Assembly (NCBI RefSeq): GCF_000306115.2
Contig: NZ_AKWX02000007.1
Span: 1 to 64,000 of the forward strand
DNA length: 64,000 bases
Direction of reading: 5' to 3'
DNA from: Leptospira wolffii serovar Khorat str. Khorat-H2
GTDB taxonomy: Bacteria > Spirochaetota > Leptospiria > Leptospirales > Leptospiraceae
Shown here: positions 48,209 to 56,875 of the stretch, piece after piece
How the letters are laid out: each line of letters starts with the position of its first letter
Numbering within the stretch: the stretch's first letter is position 1
Made by a program: the position numbers and the translations under genes
Notes under the pieces: generated by a model
Database searches by the model: none
Told to the model about the DNA's origin: nothing
The model's input: only the letters and a program-made list of their open reading frames with translations

Positions 48209-49456
48209 CTAGACGGAAACTGCTGTTTGATTTTGGTCAATTCCTCCGGATCTTAGGCCCTTCACTAGAAACATCTCGATTTCACCTTTATTCTTTGCTT
48301 TGATTAAACCCCTGGATTCGCAAAGAAATTGGTCCCGGACCAAATGGAAGGTCTGCTTAGAGATGTTCACTTCTCCCGGAAGACCGGAGCTTTCCATTCT
48401 GCTCGCCGTATTGACCGTGTCTCCCCAAATGTCATAGGCGAATTTCTCCGTCCCGATGACTCCTGCGACGACGCTACCGGTGTGAATCCCCAATCTTAGC
48501 TCCCATGTAGGAAGACCTAACCTGGTTCTCTCTTCCTTATGTCTTTTCATGAATTCCTGGAATTCGAGGCCGCAAAGTACCGCGTCGATCGCATGAGTAT
48601 GATTCGGTTCCGGAAGTCCTCCGGCCGCCATATAGGCGTCTCCGATCGTTTTGATCTTTTCCATGTGATATTTTCCCGCGATTTTATCGAATTCCGCGAA
48701 GAAGAAATGTAATTCTCCTACGAGTTCTTCCGGACTCATCTTCTCCGCAATATTCGTGAATCCCGCCATGTCCGTAAAAAGTACCGTTACGCTATCGTAT
48801 CTCTTCGGCTTTACCGTATCGTTTCTCTTTAATTCGTCCGCGATCTGTTCGGGCAGAATATTCCGTAGCAGGTTATCTGATTTTTTTCTCTCTATGTTCA
48901 GATTTCGACTTAGAATAAATATCAGTATTCCCGTAAGAATTTGCACGAAGATATAGTTTCCTCCGAGGTCCATATACATCGCGTTTCTATTCGCATGGGG
49001 CACGATAAAGTTCGGATGGATGAATTCTACGAAATACAGAAATCCGGTGACAAATGCGTAGAGTCCGTATATAACGAAAACGTTATGATTTCTGAGGAGA
49101 ATAGTAGCTATTACCAGGGCGGGAATGAAATAGTAGTGATTTCCTCCCTGGGATCCCGCGTTCAAAAACCAAAGGGAGGAAAGATAAAAAAGAATCGTAA
49201 GATTCAGTGGCCAGAACAGGGCATAGTAAACGCTTTTGACTCGGGAATAATAATACATCGCTAAAAGTGCGATTCCCGAGATTAGATTCAAGGCTATGAT
49301 ACGATAATAATATTCCTGGTCTTCCAGAAAAACGGATCCTACTATGTTTAAGCTTCCGTTAACGAAGGAGATGGCATTGAAGAGCCTATGCTCCAGAGAG
49401 TTTTTTTTAGGATCTCCGAATATTAGATAGATCAGCTGAAAAAAACGATGCTTCAT
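48209..49456 (-). CDS. membrane class III adenylate cyclase
   Basis: 415 residues. About five or six membrane helices (1-195) are followed by a cyclase domain (about 215-395). Metal-binding Asp residues are in LFTDMAGF and the second loop KIKTIGDAYM; the substrate-specifying Lys (KIKTIGD) and Asp (YDIWGDTVNTASRM) point to ATP rather than GTP. It makes cyclic AMP at the inner membrane face in response to a membrane or exported signal. GGAGG precedes the ATG. It has its own transcript. Confidence 0.87.
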   Translation of the reverse strand: MKHRFFQLIYLIFGDPKKNSLEHRLFNAISFVNGSLNIVGSVFLEDQEYYYRIIALNLISGIALLAMYYYSRVKSVYYALFWPLNLTILFYLSSLWFLNAGSQGGNHYYFIPALVIATILLRNHNVFVIYGLYAFVTGFLYFVEFIHPNFIVPHANRNAMYMDLGGNYIFVQILTGILIFILSRNLNIERKKSDNLLRNILPEQIADELKRNDTVKPKRYDSVTVLFTDMAGFTNIAEKMSPEELVGELHFFFAEFDKIAGKYHMEKIKTIGDAYMAAGGLPEPNHTHAIDAVLCGLEFQEFMKRHKEERTRLGLPTWELRLGIHTGSVVAGVIGTEKFAYDIWGDTVNTASRMESSGLPGEVNISKQTFHLVRDQFLCESRGLIKAKNKGEIEMFLVKGLRSGGIDQNQTAVSV

Positions 49457-49531
49457 ACTTTCCTCCGGGCTTAAACTGCTAACATATGGAACCGTTTTGG
49501 AAGAATAGGAAACAAATTTTCCACTCGATTT

Positions 49532-50608
49532 TCAGGAAGAAATCCGGGAGACCCCTCGATTTTCACGATAAAATCGGAAGATCGCCCCAAATATGTCCAG
49601 GAATCCGGCTCTTCTTCCCGTTGAGCCTCTTGCGATCCGAAACAATAAGCCCCACTGTCTGAAGAGGATCGCGTATCTTTCCTGGATGGAGAAACGAGGA
49701 TCGTATATGTTTGTGGATTCGGAAGTTACACCGTTCAGTTCCACGATATGTAAATCTTCTCCTTTTAGAAATTTCCCCAAGGAGGAGAATCTAACGTCGT
49801 AGCGCCCGAATTGGAATCCTGGAAACCGGGAGGAGATTTGGTCGATTTTCTCTTCTAGCTCGGGGGTGATCCACTCGGACCCGTCTAGGAATAAGGTTCC
49901 TTGGCAATGATTGCCCGCTTCCGCGAGTCGGATTTTTTCTCCCGGCGGAGGAATTTGGTTCCAGACGGAGGAGAATCGTTTTTTAAATACTTCCTTTTGG
50001 ATTCTGAATCTAGGATGAGAATCCACTAAAGTCGATAGACTCGAATGGCCGTCTCCGATCAGAAAGGGAAATACTTTTCTAGTGATGGAGAATATTCTTC
50101 CAGTTCGTTCTCCAGGCAATCTATAATAGAAAATACCGGCTTCGAATGGGCCCGGATGAAATTCCTGTATGATCGAGTCCACATAAGAATTTTCTAATTC
50201 TCTCCGTAAAGAAGTTTCATCATCGATTCTTTTGACCCCTTGTCCTCTCTGTCCTGCGTCCGGTTTCAAAATCACCGGAAAATTCAGGCCGTTTTCCTGC
50301 ATTCTTCGGAGAACCTCCTCCGGATTTTTCCGGGATCGTGGAACGGAAAGATATTGCAGAACGTATTTGTGATCCAAATGATCCAGGATATCCGATTTGG
50401 ACTCTCCGATTAATCCTCCCAAAGGAATACGATCATTTACGGATGCGATGGATCCGAATCCCAGCGAACTTACGCATCCCCGACGAATCGATCTAATAGA
50501 TTGGAATGCGATATACGGTATAAGGGGGAGGTATAGAAGCCAATTAGGCCAAAACTCCATAGAATCAAATTTTTCTAATAAATCCTTTTCGGTTTGAGCC
50601 TCTAACAT
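49532..50608 (-). CDS. membrane-associated ATP-grasp ligase
   Basis: 358 residues. After an N-terminal helix (NWLLYLPLIPYIAFQSI) that may sit in the membrane comes a carboxylate-amine ligase core: FPVILKPDAGQRGQGVKRI is the nucleotide-binding loop, and FQFGRYDVRF plus HIVELNGVTSES hold the metal-binding Asp and the Glu/Asn pair. It would form an amide bond using ATP, as D-Ala-D-Ala ligase or cyanophycin synthetase do, but the acceptor is unknown. It starts five bases after the DinB-type gene, which suggests shared function. Confidence 0.75.
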   Translation of the reverse strand: MLEAQTEKDLLEKFDSMEFWPNWLLYLPLIPYIAFQSIRSIRRGCVSSLGFGSIASVNDRIPLGGLIGESKSDILDHLDHKYVLQYLSVPRSRKNPEEVLRRMQENGLNFPVILKPDAGQRGQGVKRIDDETSLRRELENSYVDSIIQEFHPGPFEAGIFYYRLPGERTGRIFSITRKVFPFLIGDGHSSLSTLVDSHPRFRIQKEVFKKRFSSVWNQIPPPGEKIRLAEAGNHCQGTLFLDGSEWITPELEEKIDQISSRFPGFQFGRYDVRFSSLGKFLKGEDLHIVELNGVTSESTNIYDPRFSIQERYAILFRQWGLLFRIARGSTGRRAGFLDIFGAIFRFYRENRGVSRISS

Positions 50609-50613
50609 GGACT

Positions 50614-51162
50614 TTATATCACCGGGTCCCAGGCAGTGAAGGAATTTACGGATATATGATGCCTCAGAGTGGACACGGCGAATCCGAAACTTTCCGGAAG
50701 ATCGTCGAATCCTAAGTCGTGCTGTAATGCCACTTTCAGGATGGCTTCATGGTGGACCGTGTGTTCCCTAACGTATAATAACTCCCTTTCCCAGGAAGAG
50801 TCCGAAATCTCCTCCGTACCGGAAGCAGGATCAGAGATATGAGCCACTGTTATTTCCTTATCCCCGATCTTGTCTTTCAGTTCGTAGGCGAGTTCCTCCA
50901 AGCGAATAGAGGCCGCACTATTGGAGGATTCGAAGATAGGATTTCTGGCTCTGCGATCGTAGGAGATCCTACCCGTTTCCCAACCGTTTAGAAGCGCTTC
51001 GCCGACTTCCAGACAATGCCGTATCTGTTTCCCGATCGTAGCACCGGACAATAAGGGGAGGGGGCGAGAATAATTTCGATCGGGGATTCTTCGGGCCAGG
51101 TCCGCCAAACGAAGGAATGTCGCCTCGAGGGAGGATTGGACTGCGGGTTTTGCTGCGATCAT
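50614..51162 (-). CDS. DinB-like metalloenzyme family protein
   Basis: 182 residues in a four-helix bundle pattern. The three His ligands typical of DinB/YfiT proteins are seen: IGKQIRHCLEVGEAL (about residue 49) and YVREHTVHHEAIL (about 133-138). Family members act as metal-dependent transferases with thiols such as bacillithiol or mycothiol. It is followed directly by the ATP-grasp ligase. A role in making or using a low-molecular-weight thiol is possible but only an inference. Confidence 0.7.
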   Translation of the reverse strand: MIAAKPAVQSSLEATFLRLADLARRIPDRNYSRPLPLLSGATIGKQIRHCLEVGEALLNGWETGRISYDRRARNPIFESSNSAASIRLEELAYELKDKIGDKEITVAHISDPASGTEEISDSSWERELLYVREHTVHHEAILKVALQHDLGFDDLPESFGFAVSTLRHHISVNSFTAWDPVI

Positions 51163-51248
51163 CGGAAAAAGGATTCGATCCCGGACATGACTTGGTTACA
51201 CTTTGGGTGGCGATTTCACCGCAAAAATTTCCTCCAAATGGAAGTCTG

Positions 51249-52352
51249 TCATAGGAGAGGAGAATAATGAGTGCTGCGTCCGCCCGCGCTCTCCTTTTTT
51301 AAGATCCCCTTGGAAATCAAGTCTTGGATATCTCTCGACGCGGTATCTTGGGAGGAATGTGTGAGTTTGGCGTATTTGGAGGAAGTGAGAGGATCATTTG
51401 TTCCTTCTAAAGCCCACTTTAAGACTTTGATTTGTCTCTGGTTCAGGGATACTCCGGAGTATTTATGCCAGAAAGCGCTTTTCTTTAGTATTAGTTCGAC
51501 CGTTTCTTCGGCGAATTGTATGGACCTGCCTAGACAATCCAAGTACCATGAGATCCATCGGGTGATGTCCAGATTCGCTTTTTGGGAAAACTCCAAGATT
51601 TCATAATATTGCTTTCTTTCCTTTTGGATTCCGGAACTCATGCTATAAAATTTGGGCAAACCTTCTTCGGATCGAGTTAGGAGCATATCGGAAATTGCCC
51701 GAGCGATTCGCCCGTTTCCGTCTTCAAAGGGATGTATCGTTAAAAACCAAAAATGGGAAACGGCGGATTTCAGAATGGAATCCATTTCGGTTTCCTGTCG
51801 AAACCAGGTCAGGAATCTTTTCATTTCCTTGGGAACGCTTTTGGCCTTAGGGGCCTCGTAATGCACGACTTCTCTCCCCATCTTACCGGAAACGACTAAC
51901 ATAGGATCCGATCCCGGTTTGCGCCAATCTGCGACGGTGATCTTTTTTAATCCGCTTCTTCCAGATGGGAATAATGCGGAATGCCAAGAGAATAGACGTT
52001 CTTCGGTAAGAGGATGGGAATGATTTTCGGTGGCGTCTAATGCCATTTCAACGATCCCGTCGATTTCGCGTTCTTCTTCCGGAATTGCCGCGCTTTCTAT
52101 CCCTAGGTGTCGAGCGATGGAAGAGCGTACTTGTTCCGGGTCCAGAGATTCTCCCTCGATGGCGAAGGAACGAACGATTTCTTCCTGTAAGGCTCTTATT
52201 CGAGTGTCCGATTGTTGTTCGAATCCTATGCTCCGCATTTGGCCCGAAAAAATCCCTTGTTTATGTCGGATAGAACTTAGATGAGCGGAAATCACCTTCT
52301 CATTCCAGGTAAATTCCGGCCATGTTGGGATCTGATAAATATAGCGGGTCAC
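51249..52352 (-). CDS. Fic/DOC family AMP-transferase with DUF4172 and winged helix
   Basis: About 367 residues. DUF4172 (YIYQIPTWPEFTWNEKVISA) opens the protein. An inhibitory helix with SFAIEG (S/TxxxEG, about residue 58) is followed by the Fic core with HPFEDGNGRIAR (catalytic His about 206) and a C-terminal winged helix (LTSSKYAKLTHSSQDTASR). The inhibitory Glu makes it a class II self-limited Fic enzyme that adds AMP to Ser/Thr/Tyr of a target. I prefer a GTG start at 52352, which matches family N-termini and follows GGAG; a TTG at 52403 is in frame. A repeat array lies upstream. Confidence 0.82.
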   Translation of the reverse strand: MTRYIYQIPTWPEFTWNEKVISAHLSSIRHKQGIFSGQMRSIGFEQQSDTRIRALQEEIVRSFAIEGESLDPEQVRSSIARHLGIESAAIPEEEREIDGIVEMALDATENHSHPLTEERLFSWHSALFPSGRSGLKKITVADWRKPGSDPMLVVSGKMGREVVHYEAPKAKSVPKEMKRFLTWFRQETEMDSILKSAVSHFWFLTIHPFEDGNGRIARAISDMLLTRSEEGLPKFYSMSSGIQKERKQYYEILEFSQKANLDITRWISWYLDCLGRSIQFAEETVELILKKSAFWHKYSGVSLNQRQIKVLKWALEGTNDPLTSSKYAKLTHSSQDTASRDIQDLISKGILKKESAGGRSTHYSPLL

Positions 52353-52379
52353 CGGCAAAAGCTCCGTTTGCCTAAGGAT

Positions 52380-52452
52380 GGTCCTATTCTCCGCAAAAGT
52401 CAATTATTCTCCGCAAAATATGCGGAGAATAGGGGTCCTATTCTCCGCAAAA
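52380..52452. repeat. TGCGGAGAAT repeat array upstream of fic
   Basis: Four copies of one 10-mer. On the plus strand ATTCTCCGCA is at 52386-52395, 52406-52415 and 52440-52449, with the inverse TGCGGAGAAT at 52421-52430. The second and the inverse copy form a 10-5-10 perfect palindrome. The outer copies lie in identical 19-bp blocks (GGTCCTATTCTCCGCAAAA at 52380-52398 and 52434-52452), 54 bases apart. The array fills the space between pstB and fic. Confidence 0.75.
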
Positions 52453-52474
52453 AACGGAAAGAGAAGGCGGTCCC

Positions 52475-53239
52475 TTAACCGAATTTGCCGGAAATATAGT
52501 CTTCGGTTTCCTTCTTAGAAGGATCGTGGAACATTTTCTTAGTGGAATCGAATTCCACCAAACGCCCCATATAAAAGAAGCCGGTATAATCGCTGACTCG
52601 AGCCGCTTGCTGCATGTTATGGGTCACGATCACGATCGTGTAGGAGTCCTTGAATTCGGAGATGAATTCCTCCACCTTCTTGGTGGAGATTGGATCCAAA
52701 GCGGAGCAGGGTTCGTCCATGAGAATGACTTCCGGATTCATGGCGATAGCTCTTGCAATACAAAGCCTTTGCTGTTGTCCTCCGGAGAGTCCGAGAGCGC
52801 TATCATTCAGTCTGTCCTTGACTTCTTTCCAGAGAGCGGCCTTGCGAAGGCTTTCCTCCACGACATGATTCATCTCGTCTTTGGGCATGCCTCCGTTCAA
52901 TTTCAGACCGTAGGCGATATTCTCATAGATGGATTTGGGAAAGGGGAAAGACTTTTGGAATACCATTCCCACTCTCTTTCTCAATTCCACTACGTTCATT
53001 AGAGGATCGTAAACATTGATTCCGTCAATTTCCAGTTTTCCATTTACCTTGGTTCCGTCGATCACATCGTTCATCCGGTTGATGGATCTGAGGAATGTGG
53101 ATTTACCGCAACCGGAAGGTCCGATGAAGGCGGTTACCTTCTTGGCTTGGATCTCCAGGGAAATGTCGTGGAGCGCCTGACTTTCTCCGTAGAAGAAATT
53201 AAAATGGCGGGCTTTGATCTTTATCTTTGTATCTTTCAC
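52475..53239 (-). CDS. pstB: phosphate ABC transporter ATP-binding protein
   Basis: 254 residues. Walker [10 protein letters not shown] (about 38), signature [10 protein letters not shown], Walker B VILMDEP and the PstB-specific [18 protein letters not shown] are all present. It powers the PstCA channel. GTG start with GAGGAG upstream. In many bacteria phoU follows pstB; here a Fic gene and a repeat array follow, and no PhoU is in the window. Confidence 0.95.
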   Translation of the reverse strand: MKDTKIKIKARHFNFFYGESQALHDISLEIQAKKVTAFIGPSGCGKSTFLRSINRMNDVIDGTKVNGKLEIDGINVYDPLMNVVELRKRVGMVFQKSFPFPKSIYENIAYGLKLNGGMPKDEMNHVVEESLRKAALWKEVKDRLNDSALGLSGGQQQRLCIARAIAMNPEVILMDEPCSALDPISTKKVEEFISEFKDSYTIVIVTHNMQQAARVSDYTGFFYMGRLVEFDSTKKMFHDPSKKETEDYISGKFG

Positions 53240-53276
53240 TTGCGATTAACTCCTCGCAGTTCTTAAAAAGGTCGGT

Positions 53277-54221
53277 TTAAACATGAGCTCTGCCTCGAGC
53301 CTTTCTGATTTTATAACGTAGGTAAGTGGCGAAGAAACTCATTCCGAAGGTAAGAACGAGTAGGACCACGGTTGTCGCATATTGCTTAGGCATCGCCGCA
53401 TCCACATCCGGAGACTGGGTGGAGAGAACGAATAGATGGTATCCCAATTGCATGAATTGATCGGATAAATGAGTGGGTAGTTCGGGTAAAGAATACACCA
53501 CTCCTACGAAAAGAATGGGGGCCACTTCTCCAGCTCCTCTTCCTATGGCAAGAATGGCTCCCGTAAGAATTCCGGTAACCGAGTTGGGAAGAACCAATTT
53601 CCAAATCGTCTGCCATTTGGTGGCACCCAATGCCAAGCTGGATTCTCTCATTTCTCTGGGAATACTTTTCATCGTTTCTTCCACGGAGATGATCACTACA
53701 GGAAGAGTGAGAATGGCTAGAGTCGCCGCGGCCCAGATAAGCGCGGGTTTTCCCCAAACGGCCGATGTGTTTCCTGCGGCAAAATCGATTCCTTTACCTA
53801 TGAATTGGATGAAGAATCCCACTCCGAAAAGACCGAACACGATGGAAGGAACTCCCGCCAAAGTGTTGATGGCGAAACGAACGGTCATGGTGAACCTGGA
53901 ATCCCTGGAAGTGTATTCCGAAAGAAATATGCCGGTTGCTGTTCCGATCGGAATGCTAAAAAGGATCATTATGAAAACGAGGTATACTGTCCCGTATATC
54001 GCGGGAAAGATCCCTCCCTCTAAGTTATTGTTCCGAGGGGCTTCGGTCAGGAATTCCCAGGACACGCCGGAAAGACCCTTGTAGAGTATGTTTCCCAGCA
54101 TAAACAATACAGCGAAGAGTATGATTCCGGTCGCAAGCATCGGAAGACCCACCGCAAGAATAGAGAAGAGTTTATCTTTGATGACTCTTTTGCGTTTAAG
54201 TTTGACTTTTTTCCATTTCAA
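53277..54221 (-). CDS. pstA: phosphate ABC transporter permease PstA
   Basis: 314 residues with six membrane helices and the EAA loop (EMRESSLALGATKWQTIWKL). The N-terminal tail is very basic (KKVKLKRKRVIKDK). TTG start with no clear ribosome site; no better start is available before the first helix, so coupling to pstC, which ends 31 bases upstream, is likely. It forms the membrane channel with PstC. Confidence 0.93.
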   Translation of the reverse strand: MKWKKVKLKRKRVIKDKLFSILAVGLPMLATGIILFAVLFMLGNILYKGLSGVSWEFLTEAPRNNNLEGGIFPAIYGTVYLVFIMILFSIPIGTATGIFLSEYTSRDSRFTMTVRFAINTLAGVPSIVFGLFGVGFFIQFIGKGIDFAAGNTSAVWGKPALIWAAATLAILTLPVVIISVEETMKSIPREMRESSLALGATKWQTIWKLVLPNSVTGILTGAILAIGRGAGEVAPILFVGVVYSLPELPTHLSDQFMQLGYHLFVLSTQSPDVDAAMPKQYATTVVLLVLTFGMSFFATYLRYKIRKARGRAHV

Positions 54222-54252
54222 GGTTGTATACCGAGTCTATACGAAGAGTTCA

Positions 54253-55311
54253 TTAAGATCCGTGGAATTTCTTCATCAGCTTCTTCTTTACGTATAATTC
54301 CGTAAAAGCGTTTAAAGAAAACGTAAATAGAAAGAGAAGAACTCCGAGGAAGAATAGAATATTATAATGTTCAGAACCCCAGATCACTTCGCCCATCTCC
54401 GCGCCGATGGTCGCGGCAAAAGTACGGCTGGGATCGAAGATTCCGAAGGACATAAGGGGAGCGTTACCGGTTGCCATGAGGGCGATCATGGTCTCTCCGA
54501 AGGCTCTACCCACTCCTAAAAGAACCGCGGCAAAAACCCCGGGCAGGGCGGCAGGTAACATGACACGATAGGCGGTTTGCCATTCGGTGGCCCCGAGTGC
54601 TAGGGCAGCCTGTCTATAGGATTGGGGGACGGTGCTGAGTGCGTCTTCGGCCACCGTGAAAATGATCGGAGTGACTGCGATAGCGAGACCGATTCCTCCG
54701 GTTAATGCGTTTAACCGAAAATCCAAATCAAAGGTGGCTTTTACAAGAGTCGCCACATCCATCAGACAGAAAAATCCGATGACTACCGACGGAAAATTGG
54801 CCAACATTTCTATCGCTGGTTTAACGATTTCGCGAACCCTTCTGGGTGCGAAAAATGTAATATTTAAGGCCGCGAGAATGGCCAGAGGAGCTCCGATCAG
54901 AATGGCAATAAGAGTGGTCTTGGCTGTTCCTACGATAAGAGGAAGAATACCGAATTTAGGAACCGAAGATACCGGTTGCCAGATCTTACTGAATAGATTT
55001 TCGAATAAGGACAGTTTTTCTGGCTCAGGTTCCTTGGAGGAGGAACTGAGAGGAGTTAATTCCAGAGTGTCTCCGTCCGGATTGTACTCGCTGGGAGCCG
55101 ATTCTCCGCCGACGCTTTGTTCTGCAACTACAGGATTCGATTTATCGGAGAAGAAGAGGGAGGATGCTTCGCGAAACACGAAGAAAAAGATGAGTAGAAT
55201 CAGTAATATGGATATCGCGGCGATTCCTTTGACCAAGGACTCGGCGACCGTGTCGATTCTTCGCCTGCTGGGCCTTAGTAGATACTTCAGCAGAGGATCA
55301 ATTTTGCTCAT
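54253..55311 (-). CDS. pstC: phosphate ABC transporter permease PstC
   Basis: 352 residues with six helices and the EAA loop (SYRQAALALGATEWQTAYRV). Compared with usual PstC of about 300, a longer, Ser/Glu/Pro-rich loop of about 55 residues (about 50-105, including SVGGESAPSEYNPDGD and SSSKEPEPEK) lies between the first two helices on the outer face. The signature HYNILFFLGVLLFLFTF ends the protein. ATG start 75 bases after pstS. Confidence 0.93.
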   Translation of the reverse strand: MSKIDPLLKYLLRPSRRRIDTVAESLVKGIAAISILLILLIFFFVFREASSLFFSDKSNPVVAEQSVGGESAPSEYNPDGDTLELTPLSSSSKEPEPEKLSLFENLFSKIWQPVSSVPKFGILPLIVGTAKTTLIAILIGAPLAILAALNITFFAPRRVREIVKPAIEMLANFPSVVIGFFCLMDVATLVKATFDLDFRLNALTGGIGLAIAVTPIIFTVAEDALSTVPQSYRQAALALGATEWQTAYRVMLPAALPGVFAAVLLGVGRAFGETMIALMATGNAPLMSFGIFDPSRTFAATIGAEMGEVIWGSEHYNILFFLGVLLFLFTFSLNAFTELYVKKKLMKKFHGS

Positions 55312-55385
55312 TGAAAATATTCCGAATCACAGAGTTAGAGAAACGGCTCCGATTGGGAAGTCCCTTTCAGAGCCGAGTCCAAGAA

Positions 55386-56225
55386 TTATTTCTTTTTTAA
55401 CGGGAAGTAGCCGACTTCTTTTACGACCTTCTGACCGTCTTTTCCGATGACCCAATCCACGAACTTTTTGGTCTCGTCTTTCGGAGCCTCTCTCAGATAG
55501 AAATAAAGATATCTGGAGATAGGGTATTTATTGGAGAGAATATTCGCTTCAGTAGGAAGTTCCGCCTTTCCGTTTTCATCCAAAGAAACCGCCAGGTCTT
55601 TCACGCCGGATGCGTAAGCAGCACCGCCGTAACCGATTCCCCATTTATCCTTGGAGATCGCGTTCACGAGTGCGGCGGTTCCGACCATATGCTGAACCGC
55701 AGGGTCGAAATCCTGTTTTTCCAATACGTGGTCTTTGAAATATTCGTAAGTTCCGGAATTGTTTTCACGGCTGTAGAGAACGATTTTGTGATCTTCTCCT
55801 CCCAGCTCTTTCCAATTCGTGATTTTTCCGGTGAAGACTTTTCTTAGTTGTTCGATGGAGATTTTCGCCAGTGGATTCTTCTTATTCGCGTAAACGGAAA
55901 GTCCGTCGATCGCTACTTTGATTTCCACTCCGTTGGAATTATATTTTTCCTTTAACTGTTGGATTTCCGCAGGCTTAAGGGGGCGGGAAGCGGAGCAGAT
56001 GTCCGTGGTTCCGTTGATCAGGGCCGCGATTCCGGTTCCCGAGCCTCCGCCGGTCACTTGGAACTGGACGGATTTGTCAGGGAAGGATTCCGTCCATTTT
56101 TGGACTAGGATAACCATGGTATCCGAACCTTTGATCGTGATCGTCTTTTTCTGTTCCCCGGATACGGAAAGAGAGAAAAGAGCTAAACTTAGAAAGACTA
56201 AAAGTCTTAAGCTTATTTTTTTCAT
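55386..56225 (-). CDS. pstS: phosphate-binding protein PstS
   Basis: 279 residues. A signal peptide (RLLVFLSLALFSLSVSG) is followed by a PBP-like fold with the phosphate loops TIKGSDTMVIL, QVTGGGSGTGIAAL and SRENNSGTYEYF. There is no Cys at the cleavage site, so it is a soluble periplasmic protein rather than a lipoprotein. It delivers phosphate to PstCA. A hairpin and about 110 bases separate it from the upstream lipoprotein gene, so it may have its own promoter or be a partial read-through product. Confidence 0.94.
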   Translation of the reverse strand: MKKISLRLLVFLSLALFSLSVSGEQKKTITIKGSDTMVILVQKWTESFPDKSVQFQVTGGGSGTGIAALINGTTDICSASRPLKPAEIQQLKEKYNSNGVEIKVAIDGLSVYANKKNPLAKISIEQLRKVFTGKITNWKELGGEDHKIVLYSRENNSGTYEYFKDHVLEKQDFDPAVQHMVGTAALVNAISKDKWGIGYGGAAYASGVKDLAVSLDENGKAELPTEANILSNKYPISRYLYFYLREAPKDETKKFVDWVIGKDGQKVVKEVGYFPLKKK

Positions 56226-56361
56226 CTGTTTGATATTTCTCCTGAAATATTTTTGAATCTTAGATAAGAACCGTTACGAACGGATTTCTCGGATATTACA
56301 ATCCCGATACACTCTGTTTTATCGCTTTGAAACGGCATTTTAACGCATTCTACGAAAACGG

Positions 56362-56386
56362 GCCCCTCATCTCGAGGATGAAGGGC
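56362..56386 (-). terminator. hairpin before pstS, possible attenuator
   Basis: GCCCCTCATC (56362-56371) and GGATGAAGGGC (56376-56386) form an imperfect stem over TCGA. On the minus strand GTTTTCG follows. It would reduce read-through from the porin and lipoprotein genes into pstS. Confidence 0.45.
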
Positions 56387-56398
56387 GCCTAACTCTAT

Positions 56399-56854
56399 TT
56401 AATGTGCGGGAAATCCCACTGCCGTTCTGATTTTGTTACCGCAATCGCCGCTAGCCTGTCCCAGATTGGGGTCGCAGGTATAGCTTTTGAAGTTCACAGG
56501 GGTGGCGTTCGTAGGAATTCCGGAGCCCAAAAATCCTAGAGCGCTGCAAGTTGATTTGGAAAGCGCGGACTTCCTGAGTTCCGTATCCAGAGAGTGTCCA
56601 AACATTACATAAAGGTAATAGTTGGTCGGAGAAATCGGAGTGTTCGAAGTCCCGAAAACCGTAAAAGTATCGTAACAGGTTCCGGTGTAATCGGTGAAAT
56701 TACCCGCGACCTCCACCACTACGATGGATTTGTTTCCGTCGTCCGGAGTCCCCACAAGGGCGGTCAATAGTGCTGAGTCCTGGGCCTTGTCCGAAGCGCA
56801 GGAAATCGCCAGCAACCCCAGGATCGGAAGTATGAATTTAAGTTTAGATTTCAT
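56399..56854 (-). CDS. lipoprotein between phosphate porin and pstS
   Basis: 151 residues. The leader ends in GLLAISCASDK, a lipobox. The mature part has five cysteines (GTCYDTF, KSTCSALG, YTCDPN, GDCGNK among them) and a beta-rich pattern. Family unknown. It starts 22 bases after the porin gene in a likely operon and is followed by the hairpin. Its place in a phosphate block suggests a role in phosphate uptake at the outer membrane, but nothing in its sequence shows this. Confidence 0.65.
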   Translation of the reverse strand: MKSKLKFILPILGLLAISCASDKAQDSALLTALVGTPDDGNKSIVVVEVAGNFTDYTGTCYDTFTVFGTSNTPISPTNYYLYVMFGHSLDTELRKSALSKSTCSALGFLGSGIPTNATPVNFKSYTCDPNLGQASGDCGNKIRTAVGFPAH

Positions 56855-56875
56855 AAAATTTCTCTTCTTCCTTTG

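Noticed and set aside
52380..52452. CRISPR-like short repeats
   Set aside because: Only 10-19 bp units, one inverted, spacing uneven and no cas genes; better explained as operator sites.
54632..55450. 272-codon open frame on the plus strand opposite pstC
   Set aside because: Antisense shadow of PstC; no start signal and no family features.
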